Of a DNA stretch of 64,000 nt, positions 19,678 to 28,179 are shown piece after piece. The stretch is from the NCBI RefSeq assembly GCF_000011005.1, contig NC_013665.1, positions 682,001 to 746,000 of the forward strand, written 5' to 3'. The position numbers were made by a program, and so were the translations under genes. Each line of letters starts with the position of its first letter. The first letter of the stretch is position 1. The notes beneath the pieces are model-generated. The model was given only the letters and a program-made list of their open reading frames with translations, was not told the DNA's origin and ran no database searches. This DNA is from Methanocella paludicola SANAE (lineage in GTDB: Archaea > Halobacteriota > Methanocellia > Methanocellales > Methanocellaceae).

Positions 19678-20381
19678 TCTCAATTCGTGTCGTTCTTATC
19701 GAGCCGCTCTATGAGGGTAACGTGGGGTCGGTGTGCCGCTCCATGAAAAATTTCGGCTTCGCGGACATCGTTCTAGTGAAGCCCTGCAGGCTCGATAACT
19801 TCGCGAAGGCCATGGCCTCGCACGCGCAGGACCTTCTCGCTACCGCCCGCATCGTTGATACTTTTGATGAGGCCCTCGAAGGGGCGGACTTACTGGTAGC
19901 AACGACCGGCAAGCCAGGCGCGCATATAAACAGCCACGTCCGGTACCCGTTCTATAATCCTAAAGAGCTCCGCACGATGCTGGAGGATAAATCCGGGACC
20001 GCGGCGCTCATATTCGGCCGCGAGGACGCCGGCCTTCCCAACGAGATCGTCGAGCGCTGCGATATAGTCGCATACATCCCCACTTCTAAGGACTACCCGA
20101 TCATGAACCTGGCCCAGGCCGTCTCTATTTTCCTTTACGAGCTATCGGGCTTCAAAGGCGGCAACGTGGCGCTGGCCGACCGCGAGGACGTAGACCGGCT
20201 ATACGAGAATTATAGCAATCTCCTCGACGACATCAACTACCCGGAACACAAAAAGGACAAGACCATGATGATGCTCAGGCGCATATACGGCCGTGCCATG
20301 CTCAACCGGCGGGAGTATTACACCATGATGGGCGTGCTCCACGAGATAGGCCTGGCGCTTGAGCGGGCGAAAAAAAGATAA
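19674..20381 (+). CDS. SPOUT RNA 2'-O-methyltransferase, TrmJ-like
   Basis: 235 residues with a trefoil-knot SPOUT methyltransferase domain: VLIEPLYEGNVGSVCRSMKN, a central FGREDAGLPNEIVERCD and YPIMNLAQAVSIFLYEL. Archaeal TrmJ methylates the ribose of residue 32 in tRNA; a related target cannot be excluded. The C-terminal 70 residues form a helical extension, also typical of TrmJ. Start overlaps the moaC stop by four bases. Confidence 0.88.
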   Translation: MISIRVVLIEPLYEGNVGSVCRSMKNFGFADIVLVKPCRLDNFAKAMASHAQDLLATARIVDTFDEALEGADLLVATTGKPGAHINSHVRYPFYNPKELRTMLEDKSGTAALIFGREDAGLPNEIVERCDIVAYIPTSKDYPIMNLAQAVSIFLYELSGFKGGNVALADREDVDRLYENYSNLLDDINYPEHKKDKTMMMLRRIYGRAMLNRREYYTMMGVLHEIGLALERAKKR

Positions 20382-20404
20382 TCATTAAAAAATCATTTTT
20401 CATC

Positions 20405-21058
20405 ATGAGATTTCTCGCAGTCACCGATTTTCATGGCAATTACGATAAGGCCATCGACATACTCCATAAGGCGGGCGCCGGCGGGAACCCGCCCGGCGTC
20501 GACGGCACGCTCATCGCGGGCGACCTGACCGAGTTCGGCCCCGTGGAAAAGGCAAAACAGATCATCGACATGCTGCCCCGCCCCATCCTGGCCGTTCCGG
20601 GCAACTGCGACCCTAAGGAGATCGTCCGCCTGCTCGAGAGGGAGGACGTGTGCCTACACCGGGAGCGCATCACCTTCGACGGCATAACGTTCGTTGGCAT
20701 CGGCGGCTCGAACCCGACGCCGTTCGGCACGCCCTTCGAGCTGAGCGAGGACGAGATCCGTAAGACTCTGGAGGAGCTTGTAAAGGGCGTGAAGGGCCCG
20801 ATGGTGCTGATCTCGCATGCGCCACCTAAAGGCTATCAGGACAGGATTCCGAACGGCGTACACGTAGGAAGCGAGGCCGTCGCTCAGCTAGGGCCGAAGT
20901 TCAAGGTCATCGTCTGCGGCCACATCCACGAGGACCCGGGCATTTCGAAGATGGGCGATACAATCGTTGTAAACCCCGGGGTCGCCAGCGAGGGCAATGC
21001 CGCCATCGTCGAGATCGACGAAAAAGGCAACGCTAAGGCCGAGCTCATAAAGGGATAA
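20405..21058 (+). CDS. Metallophosphoesterase
   Basis: 217 residues of the calcineurin-like fold. The metal-binding blocks are DFHGN, GDLTEFG, GNCDP, SHAPP and CGHIHEDPG, in canonical order. The protein is soluble with no signal peptide. Substrate unknown; similar archaeal proteins are annotated only as phosphoesterases. Two bases separate it from the next gene. Confidence 0.88.
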   Translation: MRFLAVTDFHGNYDKAIDILHKAGAGGNPPGVDGTLIAGDLTEFGPVEKAKQIIDMLPRPILAVPGNCDPKEIVRLLEREDVCLHRERITFDGITFVGIGGSNPTPFGTPFELSEDEIRKTLEELVKGVKGPMVLISHAPPKGYQDRIPNGVHVGSEAVAQLGPKFKVIVCGHIHEDPGISKMGDTIVVNPGVASEGNAAIVEIDEKGNAKAELIKG

Positions 21059-21060
21059 GC

Positions 21061-21480
21061 ATGACAGTGGTCACGAAGACGTTCTCGTTCCAGTCAAAAG
21101 GCCGGGACGACATGATCGACATCACGTCGAATGTCCAGGACTCTCTGACCGCCTCCGGCCTCACGAGCGGCATCGTGATCGTGTTCGTGCCTGGCAGCAC
21201 GGCCTCTATTACCACTATCGAGTACGAGCCGGGCCTGCTCAAGGATTTCCCGCGGGCGATGGAAAAGCTGGCGCCCAGGGAGGCGCATTACGACCATGAC
21301 GCCCGGTGGGGCGACGGCAACGGCCACTCCCACGTCCGCGCATCGACTATAGGGCCGAGCCTGGTCGTGCCCTTTCAGAACGGCCGGCTGATGCTCGGCA
21401 CCTGGCAGCAGATTATCTTCATCGACTTCGATAACCGCCCCCGGTCCAGGAACGTTATCGTGCAGGCCATGGGTGAGTAA
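21061..21480 (+). CDS. YjbQ-family (UPF0047) protein
   Basis: 139 residues. The metal-site region HYDHDARWGDGNGHSHVRAS and the C-terminal LGTWQQIIFIDFD match the YjbQ/UPF0047 family, some members of which show weak thiamine-phosphate synthase activity. The true role in archaea is not settled. It is the last gene of the long plus-strand run that begins at pus10. A large fold-back element begins about 100 bases after its stop. Confidence 0.88.
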   Translation: MTVVTKTFSFQSKGRDDMIDITSNVQDSLTASGLTSGIVIVFVPGSTASITTIEYEPGLLKDFPRAMEKLAPREAHYDHDARWGDGNGHSHVRASTIGPSLVVPFQNGRLMLGTWQQIIFIDFDNRPRSRNVIVQAMGE

Positions 21481-21576
21481 AATATATCGTTCCCTTATAG
21501 TCATGCAGGCTTTGTGTAAATCGGTTCGATCGGTAACATCGCCTTGACCTCATGCACTGCTCCCTGTGGGCGAAAA

Positions 21577-22079
21577 TTAGTTCGGTCGGTAACTCGAACC
21601 TCTCCAAAGGAATTAAACCACTAATTCTTCTTTAAGATTTTACTCACTAAATCCCTGAGCCTCTAAAACACCGTCAATGCCCGAACTCCCTAATACTCTG
21701 GGCATTGCTCGAATTCTCGAAGCCTCAAACCCGAAAAGAAGGCTCGAAAACTCGAATGCACGTTCGAAACGCTAAACGACATAGCACTAACTCTCTAAGG
21801 CTCGGCTAAATCGCCAACGACTCAAACACCCTAAATGCGGGGTAACAACCGGGCTCTTGGAGTGTTCGTGCTCTACTGTTTAGCGTTTCAAACGTGATTT
21901 AGAGCCTTAGAGACTTCTTTTCGGGTTAGCGCGTTAGAGGCTTAGAGCACTGCCCTGTGTATTAGAGAGTTCGTGCGTTGACGGTGAGTTCGAGGCTTAG
22001 AGGCTTCGTGATAAAAATCTAAAAAGAAAAATTAGTGGTTTAATTCCTTTGGAGAGGTTCGTGATACCGACCGAACTAA
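21577..22079. repeat. Long imperfect fold-back element (copy 1, 503 bp)
   Basis: The left arm (about 21577-21805) aligns with the reverse complement of the right arm (about 21849-22079) over its whole length with scattered mismatches and small bulges; I judge roughly three quarters of positions to pair. The outer 15 bases are perfectly complementary (21577-21591 with 22065-22079) and contain TTCGGTCGG. A 25-base block ending in CCACTAATT is also kept in both arms. The loop is about 43 bases. Inside, short units such as CTCGAA and CTCTAAG recur. No credible protein is encoded. It fills the 3'-to-3' gap between yjbQ and the superoxide reductase gene. Confidence 0.85.
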
Positions 22080-22155
22080 ACAGCGCAAGTGAAATACTGC
22101 ATAAGCTAAAATGGATAATCGCATAAACGTAATAAAAAATGGGAAAGATAAAAAG

Positions 22156-22542
22156 TTATTTTACGTTAACCTGTTTCTTATTCTCCCATAACCCGTGCAG
22201 GTTACAGCTCTCCCGGGCCACGAGCGTGGTGCTCTTATCGAGGGCGACCTTGAACGTAACACGGGGATACGAGAACTTTGGTAGCAGCACCTCGCGGCAC
22301 ATCTCAATATTACCATCAGTACGACCCAGGCTGATCCACTCGATGAAGTGCGCCAGCTCGCTCGGGTGGTCGATGCCCACGCCAATATTAATAGTAACGT
22401 CGAACGGCTTGTTCGCCTCGACAGTGTCGGGGCACTCGATCCTGGGCCAGTGCTTTTTCTCCAGGTCGGTCATGTTATTCGGGTCTTTCGGGTAGTTGAC
22501 CTTCTCGAAGAGGTTAGGGGTAGTTTCGGCAACTTTCATCAT
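22156..22542 (-). CDS. sor: Superoxide reductase (neelaredoxin type)
   Basis: 128 residues. The ligand set of the iron site is visible: His in KKHWPRIECPD, His in DHPSELAHFIEW (two), and Cys and His in ESCNLHGLW. There is no N-terminal desulforedoxin (Cys4) domain, so it is the single-iron type. It reduces superoxide to peroxide without making oxygen, a common defence in anaerobes. The ATG at 22542 is preferred to one 45 bases upstream because AAAGGTGA lies just before it. The gene is monocistronic and convergent with yjbQ. Confidence 0.9.
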   Translation of the reverse strand: MMKVAETTPNLFEKVNYPKDPNNMTDLEKKHWPRIECPDTVEANKPFDVTINIGVGIDHPSELAHFIEWISLGRTDGNIEMCREVLLPKFSYPRVTFKVALDKSTTLVARESCNLHGLWENKKQVNVK

Positions 22543-22708
22543 AATGTTCACCTTTGTGAGGAGCTTATGCTCCAGGCCTATGTTCACTAATTAAATATTA
22601 CGTATAATTTCCCACATATAAATAACGTTCCCGAAATAAAGTCCGCAGGGGCGGCTTCCTTAAAGAGAGGAAAATATATAGGCTCATATCGATTATGGGC
22701 TACTTGCT

Positions 22709-23617
22709 ATGTTCCGGAAGGCCCTCATCACAATTAGTTTTCTGGCATGTATCTGCCTCGCTGTGTCGGCGAACGCCCAGGAAGCGCAAAATGTTACGAC
22801 GCTTTACTGGTCGCCCGTGACCCTCGTATACCCGTCCACGACATTCACCATCGAAGACGCGAAAGACATCAACTACACGATATACGACGAGCTCGGAGCG
22901 CAGAGCGTCCACGTTTCGGTCATCACGGCCCAGCTATACCTGAACGGGGCGCCTTACCACATGGCCAACATCCCGATCACATTCTCATCCGATAACGACA
23001 GCATCGCCTACCTGGAGCCCTACAACCGGACCAGGCCCAGCGACGCCAACGGGCAGGCGAAGATACTACTTATCGCCCACAACCGGACCGGATTCGTGAA
23101 CATCACGGCCGAGTCGGAGATCATCTATGGGCACAGGCTCAGCGACACCTGCCGTGTCCGGGTCGTGGGCTGGGGCACCGTATCGGGCATCGTCACCGAC
23201 CAGAACCGCAATGGCATCCATGACGCCACCGTGACGCTGTGGCACTGGAACGGCACCGCAAATACGAAGATGCTCGCCTCGAAGGACAACCCGCAGCTTT
23301 CAAACGACGGCAGGACCGCCGCGCCGGGCATGTACACGTTCGTCTACGTGCCGGTGGGCTCGTACAACGTGACCGCCGAAAAGGAAGGCCACAGCTATTA
23401 CCGGCTGATCGACATGTACGAGGGCTCGGGCACTATAACAGCTAATGTCGCCATACCGGATTATGTGTTCATATCCCCCGCCACGCTCACGCCGACGCCC
23501 AGTGCTTCGCCAACGACAGGGGCTCCGTCCGCAACGCCCGTCCCGACTCCTGCGCTGCCGGCATTACTGGCAGCCGGGGCTATCGTGGCGGCAGCGACGA
23601 TAAAAAGAAGGCTCTAA
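22709..23617 (+). CDS. Secreted, membrane-anchored beta-sandwich surface protein
   Basis: 302 residues. A signal peptide covers about residues 1-23. An Ig-like domain follows (about 25-150), then a carboxypeptidase-regulatory-like/CNA-B-like domain (about 155-245: GTVSGIVTDQNRNGIHDATVTL, GMYTFVYVPVGSYNVTAEKEGH). A Thr/Pro/Ser-rich linker leads to a hydrophobic C-terminal anchor ending KRRL. Several NXT/NXS sites would allow N-glycosylation. It is probably a cell-surface protein; ligand unknown. Confidence 0.75.
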   Translation: MFRKALITISFLACICLAVSANAQEAQNVTTLYWSPVTLVYPSTTFTIEDAKDINYTIYDELGAQSVHVSVITAQLYLNGAPYHMANIPITFSSDNDSIAYLEPYNRTRPSDANGQAKILLIAHNRTGFVNITAESEIIYGHRLSDTCRVRVVGWGTVSGIVTDQNRNGIHDATVTLWHWNGTANTKMLASKDNPQLSNDGRTAAPGMYTFVYVPVGSYNVTAEKEGHSYYRLIDMYEGSGTITANVAIPDYVFISPATLTPTPSASPTTGAPSATPVPTPALPALLAAGAIVAAATIKRRL

Positions 23618-23649
23618 TCATAAGATTAGCCCTAATCATAATATCGGCC

Positions 23650-23919
23650 CTAATATCCTGAGTTGTGCAGGAACCCCGTGGCCGAATCGAGCAGCGCCAC
23701 GGCTACCCCTCCGCCGATGAGCCCGCTTATGAACCCGGTCTCGATGCCGAACTCGTGCATGCATACGGCCACGATGAAGATGTAGGTGGCGGCCAGCACG
23801 CTCAGGTATAGCGAGCCCATGTCGTACTCCCTTTTTCTATTGTAAATGAACTTGTGTATGAGTACGACGCCTGTCAGGATGGCGATGAACTCTACCGCAT
23901 AGAATATGAGGCCATGCAT
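23650..23919 (-). CDS. Small integral membrane protein
   Basis: 89 residues with three hydrophobic stretches at about residues 4-22, 38-56 and 63-82, separated by a basic loop (YNRKREYD). A Gly-rich turn (GLIGGGVAVALL) lies in the last helix. No family was recognised. It is convergent with the surface protein gene, 32 bases away, so a functional link between them is not implied. Confidence 0.55.
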   Translation of the reverse strand: MHGLIFYAVEFIAILTGVVLIHKFIYNRKREYDMGSLYLSVLAATYIFIVAVCMHEFGIETGFISGLIGGGVAVALLDSATGFLHNSGY

Positions 23920-24164
23920 GCTAATCTAAATTAATATTCATCTTCATTTTATATAAATATATTATTATTTTATTTACGTTAAAATGTTATACAATTGCGG
24001 CGCTTACCGATAGTGAAGACCAGCTAATGGTAGGGCTCAACGAGACTGTGCTGATAGATTTCGAGACCCGATTGCCATAATCATATATGTCCAATTATTA
24101 ATGATATTTGCTGTTCAGAGTTCGCTCTTTTAACATTTTTCTTCTATGCGACGCACGTACAGCC

Positions 24165-24473
24165 CTTCGGTCGGCATCACGAAAACACGAAATTTTTTTT
24201 ATATCCCACGTAAGGCTCGAAAACACTAAGGAAGATGCTTTAGCGTTTAAAACACGAAACAACCTCTCTAAAATACGAACCTCTCGAAAGGATTGAAACA
24301 CGAGAAAAGCATAACCATGGGAGTTCATGCCGTCTCTTGTGTTTCTATCTTTTAGTGTTTTGGAGCCCTTAGGGAGGTTGTTTCGTGTTTTGAACGCCCG
24401 GCATGAGCTTGGTGTTTTTGGGTTTTACGTGGGATATAAAAAGTCTTTCGTGGTTTCGTGATACCGACCGAAG
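24165..24473. repeat. Long imperfect fold-back element (copy 2, 309 bp)
   Basis: The ends are CTTCGGTCGG (24165) and CCGACCGAAG (24473). The right terminal block TTCGTGATACCGACCGAA is identical to that of the element ending at 22079. The left arm pairs with the right arm through blocks such as CACGTAAGGCTCGAAAACAC against GTGTTTTTGGGTTTTACGTG, and AAAACACGAAACAACCTCTC against its complement near 24380. The loop lies around 24300-24340. The element sits in the 620-bp gap 23920-24539 between a small membrane protein gene and metG. No convincing open reading frame is present. Confidence 0.82.
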
Positions 24474-24539
24474 CGATCCAGCTCCACAGGAGATACGGTA
24501 ACGAATTGTAATAATTGATGAATAGGGGAAAAAGGGCGA

Positions 24540-26549
24540 CTAGCGCACCTTCGTCCCTGGCTCGGATGGCTTTTCGGGCGTAAGCAGCGTGGCGCCATTC
24601 GAGTCCGCGGCCATGACCATGCCGTTCGACTCGACGCCCATTATTTTTACAGGCTTCAGGTTCGTGATGACGACCACGGTCTTCCCGACCATCTCTTCAG
24701 GCGAATACTGCTCCGCAATGCCCGAAACGATCTGCCGGGGCCTGGCCTCGCCGACGTCGATCATGCTCTTCAGCAGCTTCTTGCTGCCCTTGATGCGCTC
24801 GCTCGAAATTACCCTGCCGATCTTGATCTCGATCTTCTGGAACTCCTCGATAGAGACCTTCGGGACTTCTTTAAAGCCGGCAGCCTTCGCCTCAGCGGCG
24901 GCGACACGCTCGTTCAGGATCTTCTCCATCTCGGCGATCTTCTTGTCCTCCAGCTTGGAGAACAGTATCGTCGGCTTCGGGCGATCCATGCTCACGTATG
25001 GCAGCAGGGCGTCCTCGAGGGGGACTTTAGACAGCGAGGCTTTATCGTAGCCGAGCATGCCCCAGATCTCCTCCGCCTTCGCGGGGATCGAGGGCCAGGA
25101 CAGTATGGCCAGCGCCTTCACGATCTGCGTACAATTGTAGAGCACGTTCTCGCAGGCCGCCTTATCCTCCTTGATGAGCTTCCACGGCTCGTGGCCCTGG
25201 AAGTACGTGTTGCCAAAATCGGCCAGCGTTATGATCGAGTCGCAGATCTTCTTGAACTCGTAGTTCTCGATCTCGGCCTTCGCGACGCTCATGGCCGTCT
25301 TGATGGCCTCGCTCACGGAGGGGTCGATCTCCCCCTTCACATCAAGGCCCTTAGACTCAATGAAAGTTAAAACCCTGTTAACAAAGTTACCGAAGCTGCC
25401 GACGAGCTCCTTATTGACCTTCGTCTGGAACTCCTTCCAGGAGAAGTTGATATCCTTGGTATGCGACGTATAGCTCAGTATGTAATAGCGCAGCAGGTCC
25501 GGGTGGAAACCATGGGCCAGGTAGTCGTCCTCGACCCAGACGATGTATCCCCGGCTCTTCGAGAACTTCTTATCGTTGACCTTGATCATGCCCGAAGCGA
25601 CCACGCCCCAGGGGAGCGTGTATCCGGCGCCCTTGAGCATGGCGGGCCAGAAGATGCAGTGGTGATAGATGATGTCGCCGCCGATGAAGTGGATGATCCG
25701 AGAGTCGCCCTTCCAGATATTCTTCCAGTCCTCCCCGATGGAACTCATGTACTCCTCGGTGAAGGCGATGTAGCCGATAGGCGCGTCCACCCATACGTAG
25801 ACCACGAGGTCCTCGTGGCCCGGGTACTTGACACCCCACTCGAGGTTGCGGGTGATGCACCAGTCCTTCAGGTCCTTCGCCCACTCCTTCGCATAATTAA
25901 CATTAGAGGTGGCATGTAGCTTGTTCAGGTAATCTGTCAGGAACGGCCCGAACTCAGAGAGCTTGAAGAAGAAATGCTCTTTTACTCTCGTTTCGGCCTT
26001 GCCGCCGCAGATCCTGCACCGCGGGTCCAGGATGTCGCCCGGCTCTAAATGTTTCTGGCAGCCGATATCGCACTCGTCGCCTCTCGCGAGGGCGCCGCAG
26101 TAGGGGCAGGTTCCCTCGACATAGCGGTCCGGGAGGCCGCGCTGGCAGTGGCCACAGTAGGCGACCTTGATCTCCTTCGGGTAAACGTACCCGTTCTTCT
26201 CCAGGTCACGCACGATGGACCGGGTACGCTCATGGTTCTCGAGGTCGTCGGTGCTGCCGTAATGGTTAAAGTCGATCTCGAAATTCTTGAATGTCTGCTC
26301 GAAGACCAGGTGATACTTTTTGACCAGCTCGCCGGGCGTGGTGCCCTGCTCCTCGGCGTTCACGACGATGGGCGTGCCGTGCGTGTCGGAGCCGCAGACG
26401 AACGTGGTATTCTGGCCCATCATCCTCAGAGTCCTCACGAACATGTCAGCGGGTATATACGTCCTCAGGTGGCCGATGTGCGCCGCCCCGTTCGCATACG
26501 GGAGGCCGCAGGTCACCAAAACCGGTCTGTCGCTCGGGAACTCTGTCAT
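24540..26549 (-). CDS. metG: Methionyl-tRNA synthetase
   Basis: 669 residues. The class I signature HIGH appears in NGAAHIGHLRTY and the second signature as KFSKS. Between them lies a zinc region with four Cys pairs (CGHC, CPYC, CDIGC, CRIC). The C-terminal 110 residues form an EMAP/Trbp111-type tRNA-binding OB fold (KIEIKIGRVISSERIKGSKKLL). It charges initiator and elongator tRNA-Met. The ATG at 26549 follows AGGAGA; an upstream in-frame ATG lacks this. Confidence 0.97.
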   Translation of the reverse strand: MTEFPSDRPVLVTCGLPYANGAAHIGHLRTYIPADMFVRTLRMMGQNTTFVCGSDTHGTPIVVNAEEQGTTPGELVKKYHLVFEQTFKNFEIDFNHYGSTDDLENHERTRSIVRDLEKNGYVYPKEIKVAYCGHCQRGLPDRYVEGTCPYCGALARGDECDIGCQKHLEPGDILDPRCRICGGKAETRVKEHFFFKLSEFGPFLTDYLNKLHATSNVNYAKEWAKDLKDWCITRNLEWGVKYPGHEDLVVYVWVDAPIGYIAFTEEYMSSIGEDWKNIWKGDSRIIHFIGGDIIYHHCIFWPAMLKGAGYTLPWGVVASGMIKVNDKKFSKSRGYIVWVEDDYLAHGFHPDLLRYYILSYTSHTKDINFSWKEFQTKVNKELVGSFGNFVNRVLTFIESKGLDVKGEIDPSVSEAIKTAMSVAKAEIENYEFKKICDSIITLADFGNTYFQGHEPWKLIKEDKAACENVLYNCTQIVKALAILSWPSIPAKAEEIWGMLGYDKASLSKVPLEDALLPYVSMDRPKPTILFSKLEDKKIAEMEKILNERVAAAEAKAAGFKEVPKVSIEEFQKIEIKIGRVISSERIKGSKKLLKSMIDVGEARPRQIVSGIAEQYSPEEMVGKTVVVITNLKPVKIMGVESNGMVMAADSNGATLLTPEKPSEPGTKVR

Positions 26550-26657
26550 AACAATCTCCTGTTGTACGATGATTAAATTCAACTTTAATACTCGATTGGA
26601 ATGGTATATAGTTTATCATTTATATGTTAAAAAAAGGGGGGCATGGAGCCCCCATGG

Positions 26658-28097
26658 TTATTGTACGACCGCGGCGGGGCCTTCCTGGCCTCTATTCGCC
26701 TTGCGCTCGTCGAAATACTGCTTCGTCTCGGCGACCACGACGCCGCTGAGGGCGACAAGCGCCACCAGGTTCGGGATGGCCATCATGCCGTTGAACGTAT
26801 CGGAGATGTCCCAGACCAGGCTGACCTTCGTGACGGAGCCGAACAGGACCGCGCAGAGGAACAGAACCTTGTACAGATTTTTCATCCTGTTGCCGAACAG
26901 GTAGTGGAAGCATTGTTCCCCGTAGTACGCCCATCCGAGTATCGTCGAGTAGCCGAACAGTACTGCCGATATGACCACCATGATCAGCCCGGGCAGGCCA
27001 AGGCTATTGGTAAACGCGGCGATCGTCAGGCTTGTGCTGTTGTATACCCCGTCATCCCACAGGCCGCTCGTGAGCACGACCAGGCCCGTGATGGAGCAAA
27101 TGACCAGAGTATCCAGGAACACCTCGGTTATGGCGATCAGGCCCTGGTTCACGGGGCTGTTGGTCTTCGCTGCCGCATAGGCGATGGGCGCGCTGCCCAG
27201 CCCGGCCTCGTTCGAGAACACGCCGCGGGCCATGCCGTACCTGACGGCCTGGGCCACTGCATATCCGGCAACTCCGCCCACGGCCGCATACGGCGTGAAA
27301 GCGTAGTTGAACACCATGACCAGCGCGTCCGGTATCCTGGCATAGTTGATGGCCAGGACGAGCAGGCCGCCGATGATATAGGAGATGGCCATGAACGGCA
27401 CCAGGATCGATGCCACTTCGCCAATCCTCTTGATGCCGCCGAACGTGACGAGCGCCGTAATGGCGACAAGTATGGCGCCGATGACGAGGCTCAGCACGGA
27501 AATCTCGCCGAACACGGGCAGGACAATGGAGCCGCCGACGTCAAGCTGCGAGGTGATAGCGAGCGTGACCGAATTCGCCTGAGTCATGCTGCCGATGCCG
27601 AAAGCGGCGACCGTGCCGCACAGCGCGAACAGGACTGCAAGCCACTTCATCTTGAGGCCCTTCTCGATATAGTACATCGGGCCACCCGACATGCTGCCGT
27701 CAGGGTTCTTCTGCCTGTACTTCACCGAGAGCACAGCCTCCGAGTATTTGGTGACCATGCCCACGAGGGCGGTCATCCACATCCAGAACAGTGCGCCGGG
27801 GCCTCCCATGACGATGGCCGTGGCGACGCCCGCGATGTTCCCGGTACCTACTGTGGCCGACAGGGCGGTACAGAGGGCGTGGAACGCCGGGATATCGCCT
27901 TCCTGGTCCCCGGACTTCCGGGTCTTAATGGAATGCATGACCCTGGAAAATGCCAGGGGCAGCTCTCGAAATTGTATGCCTTTCAGGCGGATTGTCAGGA
28001 GCAGGCCTGTGCCGACGAGCAGCACCAGCATCGGGATCCCCCACACAAAACCGTTCACCGTGCTGATGACGCTCTGAAATATTTCTAATAAGCCCAT
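26658..28097 (-). CDS. Alanine/glycine:cation symporter, AGCS family
   Basis: 479 residues with about ten to eleven membrane helices. The family signature GTGNIAGVATAIVMGGPGALFW and SVKYR..NPDGSMSGGPMYYIEKG are clear. AGCS carriers take up alanine or glycine with Na+ or H+; methanogen homologues are known alanine/glycine carriers. The ATG follows a GGGGATT. A short inverted repeat lies just upstream and may be an operator. A long plus-strand frame across this gene is a shadow. Confidence 0.93.
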   Translation of the reverse strand: MGLLEIFQSVISTVNGFVWGIPMLVLLVGTGLLLTIRLKGIQFRELPLAFSRVMHSIKTRKSGDQEGDIPAFHALCTALSATVGTGNIAGVATAIVMGGPGALFWMWMTALVGMVTKYSEAVLSVKYRQKNPDGSMSGGPMYYIEKGLKMKWLAVLFALCGTVAAFGIGSMTQANSVTLAITSQLDVGGSIVLPVFGEISVLSLVIGAILVAITALVTFGGIKRIGEVASILVPFMAISYIIGGLLVLAINYARIPDALVMVFNYAFTPYAAVGGVAGYAVAQAVRYGMARGVFSNEAGLGSAPIAYAAAKTNSPVNQGLIAITEVFLDTLVICSITGLVVLTSGLWDDGVYNSTSLTIAAFTNSLGLPGLIMVVISAVLFGYSTILGWAYYGEQCFHYLFGNRMKNLYKVLFLCAVLFGSVTKVSLVWDISDTFNGMMAIPNLVALVALSGVVVAETKQYFDERKANRGQEGPAAVVQ

Positions 28098-28108
28098 TTT
28101 TTAATCCC

Positions 28109-28129
28109 CATTGTTAATAATGAACAATG
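28109..28129. promoter_or_regulatory. Inverted repeat upstream of the alanine/glycine carrier gene
   Basis: CATTGTT and AACAATG form 7-bp arms around a 7-base spacer, 12 bases upstream of the start codon at 28097. Position and symmetry fit a dimeric repressor site. The site is inferred from symmetry alone. Confidence 0.35.
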
Positions 28130-28179
28130 ACCGGGAGAAATGTTGAAATCCATTAAAAAGGTGGCGGTCGATATCCTGT

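Noticed and set aside
21577-22079. Possible CRISPR array or insertion sequence
   Set aside because: Repeated short units are irregular with no constant repeat-spacer length, and no transposase frame is present.
24098-24328. 76-codon minus-strand frame in the second fold-back element
   Set aside because: It is created by the inverted repeat arm and has no homologous counterpart in the first element.
26643-28088. 481-codon plus-strand frame over the AGCS carrier gene
   Set aside because: Covers nearly the same bases as a clear membrane carrier; His/Gln/Arg-rich product without any domain.
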